A stretch of DNA of 64,000 nucleotides from Paenibacillus sp. Root52. Its GTDB lineage: Bacteria > Bacillota > Bacilli > Paenibacillales > Paenibacillaceae. This document shows positions 35,244-44,800 of this stretch, piece after piece (position 1 is the first letter of the stretch; each line of letters begins with the position of its first letter). Under the pieces are notes generated by a model. The model was not told the DNA's origin, searched no databases, and was given only the letters and a program-made list of their open reading frames with translations. The stretch lies in the NCBI RefSeq assembly GCF_001426865.1, contig NZ_LMFO01000012.1, forward strand, positions 564,172-628,171, written 5' to 3'. The translations under genes and the position numbers were made by a program.

Positions 35244-35297
35244 GAGTAGAGTTGAGATTGAGCTGAGAGCAGCTGAGCTAGTGGAGTAATAGCAGAG
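35244..35297 (+). promoter_or_regulatory. TRAP-binding site: eleven NAG triplets in the trp leader
   Basis: Triplets start at 35244, 35249, 35254, 35260, 35265, 35270, 35275, 35279, 35284, 35290 and 35295: eight GAG, two TAG, one CAG. Spacers are 1-3 bases, mostly 2. Eleven matches the eleven subunits of the TRAP ring, encoded by mtrB in this window. GTAGAG (35246-35251) within the site is complementary to CTCTAC in the terminator at 35608-35613, so an antiterminator pairing is possible. Confidence 0.92.
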
Positions 35298-35604
35298 TCC
35301 AGCGGGTGGTAGCCGGAGTAACATAGGCCGGTCAACTGATTCGCGGTACGTCGCGCTAGAGGATTACAGGATTGAGGAAAGAGACGTGTCTAGTGACATC
35401 GTTTTGTTTTGGTATAACCTGGTCAAATTGAGACAGATTCTATGAGTATTCTCATGGATGAATGGATTTGATTCAGTGCACCTGAACGGAACACGTGTTA
35501 ATGGATGTACGTTTAATCTACCGATAACCTGATCGATCCAGCAAATGATGTATAGGGACTTGTTATTTATAAAACACGAACTTGTTGAATACAGCTTATA
35601 ACCA
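35298..35604 (+). other. Long spacer of the trp leader
   Basis: About 307 bases between the TRAP site and the terminator. No gene seen. Short frames include one of nine codons with a single Trp codon (from ATG 35442), without a ribosome binding site. TAGAGG at 35357-35362 is complementary to CCTCTA of the terminator. Confidence 0.5.
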
Positions 35605-35633
35605 AACCTCTACCTGATGGTAGAGGTTTTTTT
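35605..35633 (+). terminator. trp leader terminator (attenuator)
   Basis: AACCTCTACC-TGAT-GGTAGAGGTTTTTTT, 36 bases before the trpE start. It would be formed when TRAP covers the upstream triplets. Confidence 0.88.
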
Positions 35634-35668
35634 GTATATATGTACCTAATCTGAAAGGACGTGATCTA

Positions 35669-37240
35669 ATGATAACGCCAAACGTTAATCAAGTACTGAA
35701 AATGTCAAATGAATATAATCTGATTCCCGTTGTTAAACGGATCTTGGCTGACATGGAGACGCCAATCCGAATCTTCCGCCGTTATGCCGACAATGATCGA
35801 GCATTCCTGTTGGAAAGTGTCGAGGGTGGAATTCAATGGGCGAGATATTCCTTTATCGGTACAGATCCGTTCCTGATGATTTCCGCCAAAAAAGGCCGAA
35901 TCGTGGTAGAAGAGGCGGGGCATACTCGGGAGCTTCCCGGCAAGCCGATTGAAGAACTGAAGGCTCTTTTGCGAAAGTACCGTAGTCCTAAAGATGATGA
36001 GCTTCCTCCATTTACAGGCGGAGCGATTGGATTTTTCGGTTACGACCTTCTGCAATATTATGAGAAGCTTCCAGCACACACACTGGATGATCTCAATATG
36101 GATGATATTCGCTTCATGTTCTGTGACCAAATTATCGTTTTTGACCATGTGAAGCAACAGATGCTGCTTGTAGGTAATGTGCATATAAGAGATGGAGCTA
36201 CGGATGATGAAATACGCCAAGCTTACGCACTTACTTCTGAGAAGCTGGAGCAGGCTGCGGAGCGTTTGCAGCAACAAGGGCCTGGTGAAAACTTGAATCC
36301 TCGTTCGATCCCAGGTGATGTTGAGCTAGGAGATATTCGTTCCAATCTGACGAAAGAGCAATTTATTGGCAATGTGGAGCAGGCTAAAGATTACATCCGT
36401 GCGGGAGACATTTTTCAAGTGGTACTATCCCAGCGCTTTCACATTGATACTGAAGTTTCTCCGCTTCACGTATACAGAGTGCTGAGAACGTTGAATCCAT
36501 CACCTTATATGTACTATCTGAAGATGGATGATGAAATTATCGTAGGAACCTCGCCTGAGGCGTTGGTTAAAATAGATGGAAATCGTGTGGCGACACGACC
36601 AATTGCTGGCACACGTCCAAGAGGTGCAACAGAAAGTGAAGATCGTGCGCTTGCTGCAGATTTGCTACAGGATGAGAAGGAGCGTGCAGAGCATTTGATG
36701 CTGGTTGACTTAGGTCGTAACGATCTGGGTCGGGTATCAAACTTTGGCACCGTGAAGTGTGACATGTTTATGGAGATCGAGCGGTACTCTCACGTTATGC
36801 ACATGGTATCGAATGTGACAGGTGAGCTTAGAGAAGATAAAGATTTCTTCGATGCATTTCTATCCTGTCTGCCTGCGGGAACTGTATCTGGTGCACCGAA
36901 ACTGCGGGCAATGGAAATTATTGCGGAACTTGAGCGTGAGGCACGTGGGGCATACGCGGGAGCGATCGGTTATCTTGGTTTCTCGGGAAATATGGATTCT
37001 TGTATCACGATCCGAACCATTATTTTCAAAAAGGGAAAAGCTTATGTGCAGGCTGGAGCGGGAATTGTATGGGATTCTGTGCCTGAGAAGGAATATGAAG
37101 AGACGGTGAATAAAGCCAAAGCGCTACTCAAGGCGATTCGGACAGCGGAAGCGATGTTCCCAGCCAAGAGCAAACATCATGGATTGAAACTTGCCAATGC
37201 TGATTATTTTGTAAGTCCAGCAGGCGCCGCAAAAAACTGA
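35669..37240 (+). CDS. trpE: Anthranilate synthase component I
   Basis: TrpE converts chorismate and ammonia to anthranilate. The 523-aa protein has the N-terminal allosteric segment LLESVEG (Trp binding), and the chorismate-binding block: IRAGDIFQVVLSQRF, GTSPEALVKIDGNRVATRPIAGTRPRG, ERAEHLMLVDLGRNDLGRVS, and LPAGTVSGAPKLRAMEII. The glutaminase subunit (TrpG/PabA) is not in this operon; in Bacillus it lies in the folate cluster and serves both pathways. AAAGGA ten bases upstream of the ATG. Confidence 0.97.
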   Translation: MITPNVNQVLKMSNEYNLIPVVKRILADMETPIRIFRRYADNDRAFLLESVEGGIQWARYSFIGTDPFLMISAKKGRIVVEEAGHTRELPGKPIEELKALLRKYRSPKDDELPPFTGGAIGFFGYDLLQYYEKLPAHTLDDLNMDDIRFMFCDQIIVFDHVKQQMLLVGNVHIRDGATDDEIRQAYALTSEKLEQAAERLQQQGPGENLNPRSIPGDVELGDIRSNLTKEQFIGNVEQAKDYIRAGDIFQVVLSQRFHIDTEVSPLHVYRVLRTLNPSPYMYYLKMDDEIIVGTSPEALVKIDGNRVATRPIAGTRPRGATESEDRALAADLLQDEKERAEHLMLVDLGRNDLGRVSNFGTVKCDMFMEIERYSHVMHMVSNVTGELREDKDFFDAFLSCLPAGTVSGAPKLRAMEIIAELEREARGAYAGAIGYLGFSGNMDSCITIRTIIFKKGKAYVQAGAGIVWDSVPEKEYEETVNKAKALLKAIRTAEAMFPAKSKHHGLKLANADYFVSPAGAAKN

Positions 37241-37259
37241 GAGAGAGGAGAGACCGGAT

Positions 37260-38351
37260 ATGAACATGAATCCTGTAATGAATGATAACATGCAGCAATT
37301 GACTTCAAAGCCTCAATCGGAAGAGGGGATGAAACAAGGTTTAGCTAAAATTTTGGAGGGACATGATCTTCAGCAAGCTGAAGCACGTGACCTGATGTAC
37401 TCCATTATGAAAGGTGAAGCTACTCCGGCTCAAATCGGAGGTTTGTTGATGGCGCTGCGGATGAAAGGTGAAACCGTGGATGAAATTACTGGTTTTGCCG
37501 AAGCAATGCGCGGTCAAAGTGGCAGAATTCTTACCGATGGTAATGGGCTGTTAGATACTTGTGGTACAGGAGGCTCGGGAATTCACAAATTCAATATCTC
37601 CACAGCTTCGGCAATTATAGCATCAGCAGTTTCTGTTCGGGTTGCCAAACATGGCAATCGTTCTGCATCAGGTAAAGCAGGCAGCGCGGATGTGCTTGAG
37701 GCGTTGGGGGTTAATATACATCTGAATGGAGAGCAAGCGAGACAATGTCTTGAAGAGATTGGAATTTGTTTCTGTTTTGCTCAAGTGTATCATCCATCAA
37801 TGAAGCATGCAGCTGCACCGCGCAAAGAGCTGGGTGTGCGTACAATCTTTAATATGCTCGGACCATTAACTAACCCTGCGGGCGCAGACCGCCAACTGCT
37901 TGGTTTGTATGACCGCAGCCGCACACCGATGATTGCTGAAGTTTTGAATCGTCTGGGCTTAAAGAGAGCATTGGTAGTTGCTAGTCATGATGGATTGGAT
38001 GAAATCAGTATTTCTGCGCCTACGCAAGTATCGGAATTGAGAAATGGAGAAGTTCATACGTATGACATTGATCCACGCAGTATGGGATTAAACTTGCATC
38101 CACTTGAAGCGGTATTGGGAGGAGATGCAGCCCAAAATGCCGAAATTATTAAACGGATCTTCCAGGGAGAGCGGAGCGCGTATCGTGATGTTGTTTTGCT
38201 TAATGCTGGGGCATGTATCTATGTGTCTGGTCTTGCGGATAGCATTGCGGAAGGTGTGACTATGGCTGCTGAGGCTGTAGATACAGGGAAAGCTGCTGGG
38301 AAACTGGAGCAGTTAATATACACAACGGAGGCGTACAGTCATGTATCTTGA
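37260..38351 (+). CDS. trpD: Anthranilate phosphoribosyltransferase
   Basis: TrpD joins anthranilate with PRPP. The 363-aa protein has LLDTCGTGGSGIHKFNIST (PRPP loop), KHGNRSASGKAGSADVLEALG and GVRTIFNMLGPLTNPA. The first ~25 residues (Met/Asn/Gln-rich) exceed the usual N-terminus, but GAGAGGAGAGA supports the ATG at 37260. Overlaps the trpC start by 11 bp. Confidence 0.96.
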   Translation: MNMNPVMNDNMQQLTSKPQSEEGMKQGLAKILEGHDLQQAEARDLMYSIMKGEATPAQIGGLLMALRMKGETVDEITGFAEAMRGQSGRILTDGNGLLDTCGTGGSGIHKFNISTASAIIASAVSVRVAKHGNRSASGKAGSADVLEALGVNIHLNGEQARQCLEEIGICFCFAQVYHPSMKHAAAPRKELGVRTIFNMLGPLTNPAGADRQLLGLYDRSRTPMIAEVLNRLGLKRALVVASHDGLDEISISAPTQVSELRNGEVHTYDIDPRSMGLNLHPLEAVLGGDAAQNAEIIKRIFQGERSAYRDVVLLNAGACIYVSGLADSIAEGVTMAAEAVDTGKAAGKLEQLIYTTEAYSHVS

Positions 38352-39129
38352 TCGAATCGTTGCAACCAAACAGCAGGAAGTCGAAGTGCTCTCACAAACG
38401 TTTAACATGGATGAGGCGCTTAAAGAGATTGAGCAGTTGCCAGTAACACGTGGGTTTGAACGGGCGTTAGCAGAGCGGCGTAACCGGAAACTGGGGCTTA
38501 TTGCCGAAGTGAAGAAGGCTTCCCCGTCCAAAGGATTAATTCGACCGGACTTTCATCCGGTGAACATTGCATTAGCTTATGAACGAGCTGGAGCAGATTG
38601 TATCTCTGTACTCACAGATGTTTCTTATTTTCAAGGAAGTGCAGCGTATTTGAAGGAGATCCACCAAGCTGTGAATATTCCATTGCTTCGTAAAGATTTT
38701 ATTATAGATGAGCGTCAGATTGCCGAGGCAAGACTGCTAGGAGCAGATGCAATTCTGCTGATTGCAAGTATATTGACACAAGATCAGATTCGACGTTACT
38801 TGGATTTTGCCAAAAGTATAGGTCTGGATGCTTTAATTGAAGTGCATGATCAAGCTGAACTAGAGCAAGTATTGGAGATACCGCAGGCAACGCTAATCGG
38901 GATTAACAATCGAAACCTAAAAACGTTCGAGACCAGTCTGAATACAACGCTGGATCTCATGAAGTTGATCCCATCAGGGGTGACACTCATCAGCGAAAGT
39001 GGTATTGATGGTGCTGAACGGTTGGAGGAACTAATTAAAGCGGGCGTTCACGGAATCCTCGTTGGGGAGCATCTGATGCGTAAGGATGATGTTGAAGCGG
39101 CTGTGAACGAATTAATGGGTTCTAGATGA
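38341..39129 (+). CDS. trpC: Indole-3-glycerol phosphate synthase
   Basis: TrpC closes the indole ring. The 262-aa barrel enzyme holds LIAEVKKASPSKGLIRPDF, LRKDFIIDERQI, IGINNRNLKTF and LISESGIDGAERLEEL. Starts within the end of trpD (AACGGAGGCG ribosome site inside trpD), implying translational coupling. Its stop overlaps the region where trpF begins. Confidence 0.97.
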   Translation: MYLDRIVATKQQEVEVLSQTFNMDEALKEIEQLPVTRGFERALAERRNRKLGLIAEVKKASPSKGLIRPDFHPVNIALAYERAGADCISVLTDVSYFQGSAAYLKEIHQAVNIPLLRKDFIIDERQIAEARLLGADAILLIASILTQDQIRRYLDFAKSIGLDALIEVHDQAELEQVLEIPQATLIGINNRNLKTFETSLNTTLDLMKLIPSGVTLISESGIDGAERLEELIKAGVHGILVGEHLMRKDDVEAAVNELMGSR

Positions 39130-39167
39130 TGAATGAATATACAAACGACGGTACGGGGAGCAGAGAC

Positions 39168-39866
39168 ATGAATCTGCACAAGCAACCGGCTGCGGCCGTA
39201 AAAATTTGTGGACTTCAGGACGTTGAAGTGCTAAAATCGATGGTAAACTTGCCTGTTGATTATATTGGTGTTGTTTTTGCTAAATCCCGTCGCCGCATTG
39301 AACCCAAGCGGGCTGCTGAATTAAAAGAAGTATTGCTTGCGTGGACGACATTGGATCGACCGAAGTTAACCGGGGTATTTGTTAATCCTACATTAGAAGA
39401 GCTTGAACACGTCATGGACGCGGTACAATTAGACGTGATACAGCTACATGGACAGGAAACGCCGGCGTTCTGTGAGCAGGTGAAACAACGTTGGCAGACT
39501 GAAGTGTTCAAAGCTTTTTCTTTCCCGAAAAGTGAGTCGGGCACCGAAGCGGATGATACCACGTTAAAGATACTTGATAGTTACGTGCACACAATAGATG
39601 CTATATTACTCGATACGTATGATCCTCAATATGTGGGTGGTTCTGGTCATACCTTTGCTTGGGAGCGGATTCCAACCTATGCGAAGTGGGCGAGAAATCA
39701 CGGCATTGTCTTGTTTGTGGCTGGAGGTTTGCAGCCTGATAATATTCAACAATTAATTCAGACATATGCACCGAATGGTGTTGATGTCTCAAGTGGAGTA
39801 GAGACGGACGGAATAAAAGATATCGCAAAAATTACAGCATTTGTAGAGAGGGTGAAGCAGGCATGA
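39168..39866 (+). CDS. trpF: Phosphoribosylanthranilate isomerase
   Basis: TrpF isomerises N-phosphoribosylanthranilate. The ATG at 39168 is preferred: GGGGAG lies eight bases upstream and the product then starts [20 protein letters not shown], as usual for the family (232 aa). ATGs at 39126 and 39129 are open but lack a ribosome site. Motifs: [78 protein letters not shown]. Start codon uncertain; identity is not. Confidence 0.93.
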   Translation: MNLHKQPAAAVKICGLQDVEVLKSMVNLPVDYIGVVFAKSRRRIEPKRAAELKEVLLAWTTLDRPKLTGVFVNPTLEELEHVMDAVQLDVIQLHGQETPAFCEQVKQRWQTEVFKAFSFPKSESGTEADDTTLKILDSYVHTIDAILLDTYDPQYVGGSGHTFAWERIPTYAKWARNHGIVLFVAGGLQPDNIQQLIQTYAPNGVDVSSGVETDGIKDIAKITAFVERVKQA

Positions 39867-41062
39867 CACATCAATTGCCGGATCAACATGGGCGTTTCGG
39901 CTCCTTCGGAGGCCGCTTTGTTCCAGAGACACTAATGAACGCATTAATTGAACTAGAGGAAGCATACAGCCGCTTTTCAGAAGATGAGGAATTCAATAAA
40001 GAATTAAACTATCTGCTTAGTGAGTATTCTGGTCGCGAGACACCACTGTATTATGCAGAACAGCTCTCTCGTCGTTTGGGTGGCCCTAAGGTGTACCTGA
40101 AGCGCGAGGATCTGAACCATACGGGTGCACATAAAATCAATAATGCCATCGGGCAAGGCTTGCTTGCTAAACGGATGGGCAAAAAGAAAGTTATTGCTGA
40201 AACAGGAGCAGGTCAACATGGTGTAGCTACAGCAACGGTTGCTGCTTTGCTTGGTTTAGAGTGTAAGGTATTCATGGGTGAAGAAGATACAGAACGTCAA
40301 CAATTGAATGTATTCCGGATGAAGTTGCTCGGTGCAGAAGTAATACCAGTAACGTCAGGAACGAGGACATTGAAGGATGCAGGGAATGAAGCTCTGCGCT
40401 ATTGGGTTAGCAACGTAGAAGATACATTCTATGTCTTGGGTTCAGTTGTAGGGCCACACCCATATCCAATGATGGTGCGTAACTTCCAACGGGTGATTGG
40501 AGATGAGACTCGTCGTCAGATTCAAGAGCTTGAAGGTCGTCTGCCTGATGTTATTGTTGCAGCAGTAGGTGGAGGAAGTAATGCCATCGGTATGTTCTAT
40601 CCATTTATTGGTGATGCAGATGTGAAGCTTGTGGGTGTCGAAGCAGCAGGCAAAGGTGTGGATACTGAATTTCATGCGGCAACGATGAGCAAAGGAACAC
40701 ATGGTGTATTCCAAGGCTCTATGAGCTATTTGCTGCAGGATGAATATGGACAGGTTCAGCCGGCTCATTCCATCTCTGCTGGATTAGATTATCCGGGTGT
40801 TGGACCAGAGCATTCCTATCTTAAAGATATCGAACGTGCGAAATATGTTCCGATCACAGATCAGGAAGCATTGGATGCGCTGCAATTGCTCTCAAGAACC
40901 GAAGGAATTATACCTGCTCTAGAGTCTGCTCATGCCGTTGCACAGGTAGTTAAGCTTGCTCCTGAACTCACGTCTGATGATATTGTTGTGATTTGTCTAT
41001 CAGGTCGTGGAGATAAGGACGTTGAATCCATCATGAAGTATACGGGAGGGCAATTCGCATGA
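39863..41062 (+). CDS. trpB: Tryptophan synthase beta subunit
   Basis: TrpB condenses indole with serine using pyridoxal phosphate. The 399-aa protein has the PLP lysine in [10 protein letters not shown] (K91), the glycine-rich phosphate loop [11 protein letters not shown], and [17 protein letters not shown] segments. Overlaps trpF and trpA by 4 bp each, typical of tight coupling of the alpha2-beta2 complex. Confidence 0.98.
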   Translation: MTHQLPDQHGRFGSFGGRFVPETLMNALIELEEAYSRFSEDEEFNKELNYLLSEYSGRETPLYYAEQLSRRLGGPKVYLKREDLNHTGAHKINNAIGQGLLAKRMGKKKVIAETGAGQHGVATATVAALLGLECKVFMGEEDTERQQLNVFRMKLLGAEVIPVTSGTRTLKDAGNEALRYWVSNVEDTFYVLGSVVGPHPYPMMVRNFQRVIGDETRRQIQELEGRLPDVIVAAVGGGSNAIGMFYPFIGDADVKLVGVEAAGKGVDTEFHAATMSKGTHGVFQGSMSYLLQDEYGQVQPAHSISAGLDYPGVGPEHSYLKDIERAKYVPITDQEALDALQLLSRTEGIIPALESAHAVAQVVKLAPELTSDDIVVICLSGRGDKDVESIMKYTGGQFA

Positions 41063-41865
41063 ATTTAATGGATCAAACCTTCCAACAATTGAAAGAGCAG
41101 AATCGGACAGCACTTATTCCTTTTCTAACCGTTGGAGATCCCAATGTGGATACAACGGTAGAGATTATTAAGGAGCTTGAACAAGCAGGCGCAGATATTC
41201 TAGAGCTAGGTGTACCTTACTCAGATCCTCTTGCCGACGGCCCTGTCATTCAGCGTGCTTCCGAGCGGGCACTGAAAAGCCAAATTACCATTCGTACTTG
41301 TATGGAGACGGCAGCTAAGGCGCGCGAGGCTGGAGTGAAAATGCCTTTTGTCTTGTTTACGTATTATAATCCTGTATTGCAGACTGGGCTTGATGTATTT
41401 TTTGATGAATTGCTCAAGCATGACATCAGTGGCATGATTATCCCGGATCTTCCGATTGAAGAAGCTGAAGAGATGCGTCGCCGTGCCGAAGCAGCTGGGG
41501 TGCATTTGGTACCGCTGGTTGCTCCTACGTCCAATGCGAGAATTGAGCGTATCGTCTCAGGTGCACGCGGCTTCATCTATTGCGTATCTTCCCTGGGTGT
41601 AACCGGAGAAAGAGCATCCTTCTTTGAAGGAGTCGAGCAGTTTATTGAAACAGTAAAAAGCTTAACTGACATTCCGGTAGCTGTTGGTTTCGGTATCTCT
41701 AGCCGTGAACAGGTAGCGCATTTCTCCCGTATTTGTGATGGGGTTGTTGTGGGTAGTGCCATTGTTCGTCAGGTGGAGGAAGCCATCCCGCTCCTGGAGA
41801 ATCCAGAGACTCATCAGGCAGGGCTGTTGCAAATTCGCAACTTTGTGGCACAATTAAAAGGATAG
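41059..41865 (+). CDS. trpA: Tryptophan synthase alpha subunit
   Basis: TrpA cleaves indole-3-glycerol phosphate and channels indole to TrpB. The 268-aa barrel holds the catalytic Glu and Asp in [22 protein letters not shown], then [13 protein letters not shown], and the phosphate-binding GVTGERASF and [11 protein letters not shown]. Last of the six trp genes; hisC follows after 64 bases without a terminator. Confidence 0.97.
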   Translation: MNLMDQTFQQLKEQNRTALIPFLTVGDPNVDTTVEIIKELEQAGADILELGVPYSDPLADGPVIQRASERALKSQITIRTCMETAAKAREAGVKMPFVLFTYYNPVLQTGLDVFFDELLKHDISGMIIPDLPIEEAEEMRRRAEAAGVHLVPLVAPTSNARIERIVSGARGFIYCVSSLGVTGERASFFEGVEQFIETVKSLTDIPVAVGFGISSREQVAHFSRICDGVVVGSAIVRQVEEAIPLLENPETHQAGLLQIRNFVAQLKG

Positions 41866-41929
41866 GGACTTTACTTTAGTTTTCCCTCGTTATGTAATGG
41901 CATCATGATCCTTATTTGATGAACAGGCG

Positions 41930-43039
41930 GTGGTCGGATTGAAACCTAAATCCCAGATTGTTAATTTGCCGGTGTACCAACCAGGCAAACCGATTGAAGA
42001 AGTGAAACGTGAACTGGGGCTTGAGCAAGTCATCAAGCTGGCTTCCAACGAGAATCCATACGGTAGCTCTCCTGCTGCAGTGGAAGCTATAACTAGGGAA
42101 GTTGTGAATGTTAGCATATATCCGGACGGCAGCTCTGCCGAGCTTACAGAGGTTCTTGCTGAGCACCTTGGTGTGAATCGTAATAATCTGATTTTTGGCT
42201 GCGGATCAGATGAGATCATTGCTCTGATTACGCGGGCGTTCTTCCTTCCGGGAGACGAGACAATCATGGCAGATCAGACGTTTTCGGTGTATAAAAGCAA
42301 CGCCGATATTGAGGGTGCGGTTAGCATTGAGGTTCCATTGAAGGATGGGACACATGATTTGGCATCTATGCTGGCACAGATCAATGATAAAACAAAAGCG
42401 GTATGGGTATGTAATCCTAATAATCCTACAGGCACAATCATTTCCGAACAGGAATTGACTGCGTTTATGGATCGGGTGCCTTCCCATGTCATGGTAGTGC
42501 TGGATGAAGCCTATTATGAATTCGTAACGGATCAGGCTTATCCTCAAAGTATTTCTATGTTAGATCGCTATCCTAACTTGGTTATTTTGCGGACATTCTC
42601 CAAAATCTATGGTCTGGCTTCCTTGCGGATCGGATATGGTATTGCGAGCCCGCAGATCATCGACTTAATTAATCGTGTGCGTGAGCCATTTAACACCTCA
42701 CGTTTCGGTCAGGTGGCAGCGACAGCAGCGATCAGGGATCAGGCTTTTGTGAAAGAGTGTGCTCAGCGCAATACGGAGGAACGTGAATTCCTGCAAAATG
42801 AGTTCTCACGTCTTGGCTTGCCATACTTCCCATCGCAAGGTAACTTCATTATGGTTGATCTGGATATGCCATCAGCGACAGCATTTCAATCTTTGCTTAA
42901 GCAAGGTATTATCGTGCGTCCAGGTTTCAAAGTGTATCCAACTTACATTCGTGTGTCCGTTGGAACAACAGAACAGAACCGTGCATTTATTGCGGCACTG
43001 GAGAACACGCTGGCAGAGAAGGCGGTAGCACGCCCTTAA
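41930..43039 (+). CDS. hisC: Histidinol-phosphate aminotransferase
   Basis: The 369-aa class I/II PLP enzyme has ASNENPYGSSPA, NPNNPTGTIIS, VVLDEAYYEF, the Schiff-base lysine in FSKIYGLASLRIGYG, and VRPGFKV. In the B. subtilis supraoperon HisC acts in both histidine synthesis and Tyr/Phe transamination, which explains its place between trpA and tyrA. GTG at 41930 taken as start; no strong ribosome site, and a TTG at 41939 is possible. Confidence 0.93.
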   Translation: MVGLKPKSQIVNLPVYQPGKPIEEVKRELGLEQVIKLASNENPYGSSPAAVEAITREVVNVSIYPDGSSAELTEVLAEHLGVNRNNLIFGCGSDEIIALITRAFFLPGDETIMADQTFSVYKSNADIEGAVSIEVPLKDGTHDLASMLAQINDKTKAVWVCNPNNPTGTIISEQELTAFMDRVPSHVMVVLDEAYYEFVTDQAYPQSISMLDRYPNLVILRTFSKIYGLASLRIGYGIASPQIIDLINRVREPFNTSRFGQVAATAAIRDQAFVKECAQRNTEEREFLQNEFSRLGLPYFPSQGNFIMVDLDMPSATAFQSLLKQGIIVRPGFKVYPTYIRVSVGTTEQNRAFIAALENTLAEKAVARP

Positions 43040-43066
43040 TTCTAGCGATGAAAGAGTGAGGACTAC

Positions 43067-44161
43067 ATGAAACTAAAAATTGCAATGATTGGTGTAGGGC
43101 TCATCGGTGGTTCCCTGGCGCTTTGCTTCAAAGGCAAGCCAGGTGTATCGGTGATGGGCTACGCCCATCTGCCTGAACTTAAGGACAAGTACATAGCAAG
43201 TGGTGTAGTAGATGATGCTACGCTATCACTGGAGGAAGCGGTGCAGGATGCCGACTTCATTTTTTTGTGTGTACCTGTAGGTTTATTGGAATCATATTTT
43301 CAACAATTAGCGAAGCTTCCCTTGAAGAAAGGATGCATCATTACGGATGTTGGCAGCACCAAGGCTTCAATTGCTGCGTGTGCTGAGCATGTCCGAATGA
43401 CCGATGCCTATTTCATTGGAGGACATCCGATGGCTGGATCAGAGCGTGCAGGCGTTGACGCAGCTTCTGCTGTATTGTTTGAGAATGCTTATTATGTATT
43501 GACTCCTTCTGTGCATGTACCCGAGGAAGCTTATAGTCGATTGTCTGACCTCCTAACATATACTAGAGCACAGATTGTTCGAGTCGAACCCCTGTTACAT
43601 GATGATATTGTGGGAGCAATCAGTCATTTGCCACATGTTATCGCAGTAGCACTTGTCAATCAGGTGCGGGAGTACAACGAATCTAATCCACTCTATAAAA
43701 TGCTGGCAGCAGGTGGTTTCCGGGATATTACCCGGATCGCATCAAGCGATGCAATTGTATGGAGAGACATTTTGCTTAGCAACCGAGAGGTACTTCTAGG
43801 CTTAATGAAGGATTGGAACAGCCAGATGTCTGCGTTCACCGATATGTTGGAACAGCAGGACGGGGAAGGGATTGAAGAGGCTTTTCGTCAAGCCAGGGAG
43901 TTCAGAAGTGTGCTTCCTGAGCGCCGGAAAGGTATGATCTCGTCTTTATATGATCTGTACACGGATGTTCAGGATGCGCCAGGTATGATTGGTAAGATTG
44001 CTACCGAACTTGGGGCAAATGACATTAACTTGAGTAACTTGGAAATTATCGAGAATCGTGTGGACGTCCCTGGCATCATGCGGCTATCCTTCCGACAAGA
44101 AGAGGATATGGAGCGAGCGAGAACATTACTTGCTTCCCTTGGATATCAAGTTTGGGTCTAA
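43067..44161 (+). CDS. tyrA: Prephenate dehydrogenase with ACT domain
   Basis: TyrA oxidises prephenate to 4-hydroxyphenylpyruvate. The 364-aa protein has the NAD motif GVGLIGGSLAL (9-19), GHPMAGSERAGVDAA, HDDIVGAISHLPHVIA, and a C-terminal ACT-like domain (about 293-364, DVQDAPGMIGKIATELG) for tyrosine feedback. ATG with GAGTGAGGA upstream. In B. subtilis aroE follows; here a terminator and a convergent small RNA follow instead. Confidence 0.95.
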   Translation: MKLKIAMIGVGLIGGSLALCFKGKPGVSVMGYAHLPELKDKYIASGVVDDATLSLEEAVQDADFIFLCVPVGLLESYFQQLAKLPLKKGCIITDVGSTKASIAACAEHVRMTDAYFIGGHPMAGSERAGVDAASAVLFENAYYVLTPSVHVPEEAYSRLSDLLTYTRAQIVRVEPLLHDDIVGAISHLPHVIAVALVNQVREYNESNPLYKMLAAGGFRDITRIASSDAIVWRDILLSNREVLLGLMKDWNSQMSAFTDMLEQQDGEGIEEAFRQAREFRSVLPERRKGMISSLYDLYTDVQDAPGMIGKIATELGANDINLSNLEIIENRVDVPGIMRLSFRQEEDMERARTLLASLGYQVWV

Positions 44162-44182
44162 ACATGCATAGAGGAAAGTGAA

Positions 44183-44210
44183 GAAGAGGGCGACAGCCCT
44201 CTTTATTTGC
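44183..44210 (+). terminator. Terminator of the trp-hisC-tyrA operon
   Basis: GAAGAGGGC-GACA-GCCCTCTTTATTT, 20 bases after the tyrA stop. Confidence 0.85.
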
Positions 44211-44263
44211 GTGCAAAATTCGCTTGTTCTTAAGTTGTTACTTGAAATTTGAGAAAAGAACAC

Positions 44264-44347
44264 AAAAAAAAGACCGCTTACATAAGCGGCCATTGCTCAC
44301 GTGGAGCAATACAGTTATTGGATAGGAGTGGAGAGAAACCATACTGT
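44264..44347 (-). ncRNA. Probable free-standing small regulatory RNA (~84 nt)
   Basis: A minus-strand unit with a perfect consensus promoter and an intrinsic terminator, and no gene between. Predicted order of structures in the RNA: a stem ACAGT/ACTGT holding a C/U-rich loop with CTCTCC and ACTCCT, a hairpin ATTGCTC-CACGT-GAGCAAT (44310-44292), and the terminator CCGCTTA-TG-TAAGCGG followed by eight Ts. The pyrimidine loop is complementary to AGGAG-type ribosome binding sites, as in known C-rich small RNAs of Bacillus. A frame starting ATGG near the 5' end runs through the terminator and is probably not translated. No Rfam family recognised. Confidence 0.65.
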
Positions 44348-44353
44348 ACCTTT

Positions 44354-44382
44354 ATTATATGTATACGTTTTCATTTTGTCAA
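44354..44382 (-). promoter_or_regulatory. Perfect consensus sigma-A promoter of the small RNA
   Basis: Minus strand: TTGACA (44382-44377), 17-base spacer, TATAAT (44359-44354). All twelve consensus bases match, the strongest promoter in this window. Confidence 0.85.
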
Positions 44383-44655
44383 CAGATAAAGCGTAATTAT
44401 TTTAAATAATCATAGCTTCCGTCAATTCAGGAAAAAGTTTGTATAAACGCAACCATTTTCATTCTTATTACGTTTGAAGATATAGAAGGTATTACGAGAC
44501 GAAACAAGCCTGAGTGAAATAGGGGTTCGTTTCCTGTTAGAGTTCTGTAATGGTGGTTCATTGGTATTGGAGGATTATTTTGAGTCAACGGGGTCATAGA
44601 CGAGAAAAAGAAAGCATATGAATGTCTGGTCGGGTTCCTGTTGAACGGAATAGAT

Positions 44656-44684
44656 TTGCCAGCAACGGCTGACCGTTGTACAAT
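44656..44684 (+). promoter_or_regulatory. Sigma-A promoter upstream of the ECF sigma operon
   Basis: TTGCCA (44656-44661), 17-base spacer, TACAAT (44679-44684). The RNA would start near 44691 and meet a terminator at about 44800. Confidence 0.6.
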
Positions 44685-44775
44685 AAATATTGTTAATGTA
44701 GAAACGTTGGGGAAATTGCCATTACATAGGGGAATTTGGCGGGAAGGCCTGATTTGGCGCTGAACGCTGTTTATA

Positions 44776-44800
44776 TGCGGTGAGAACCGCAACTTTTTTG
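44776..44800 (+). terminator. Terminator in the ECF sigma operon leader
   Basis: TGCGGT-GAGA-ACCGCA followed by ACTTTTTT. It lies between the promoter at 44656-44684 and the sigma factor gene, so it either attenuates that gene or ends a ~110-nt RNA. Confidence 0.65.

Noticed and set aside
35442..35471. Nine-codon frame with one Trp codon in the trp leader
   Set aside because: No ribosome site and TRAP already explains attenuation.
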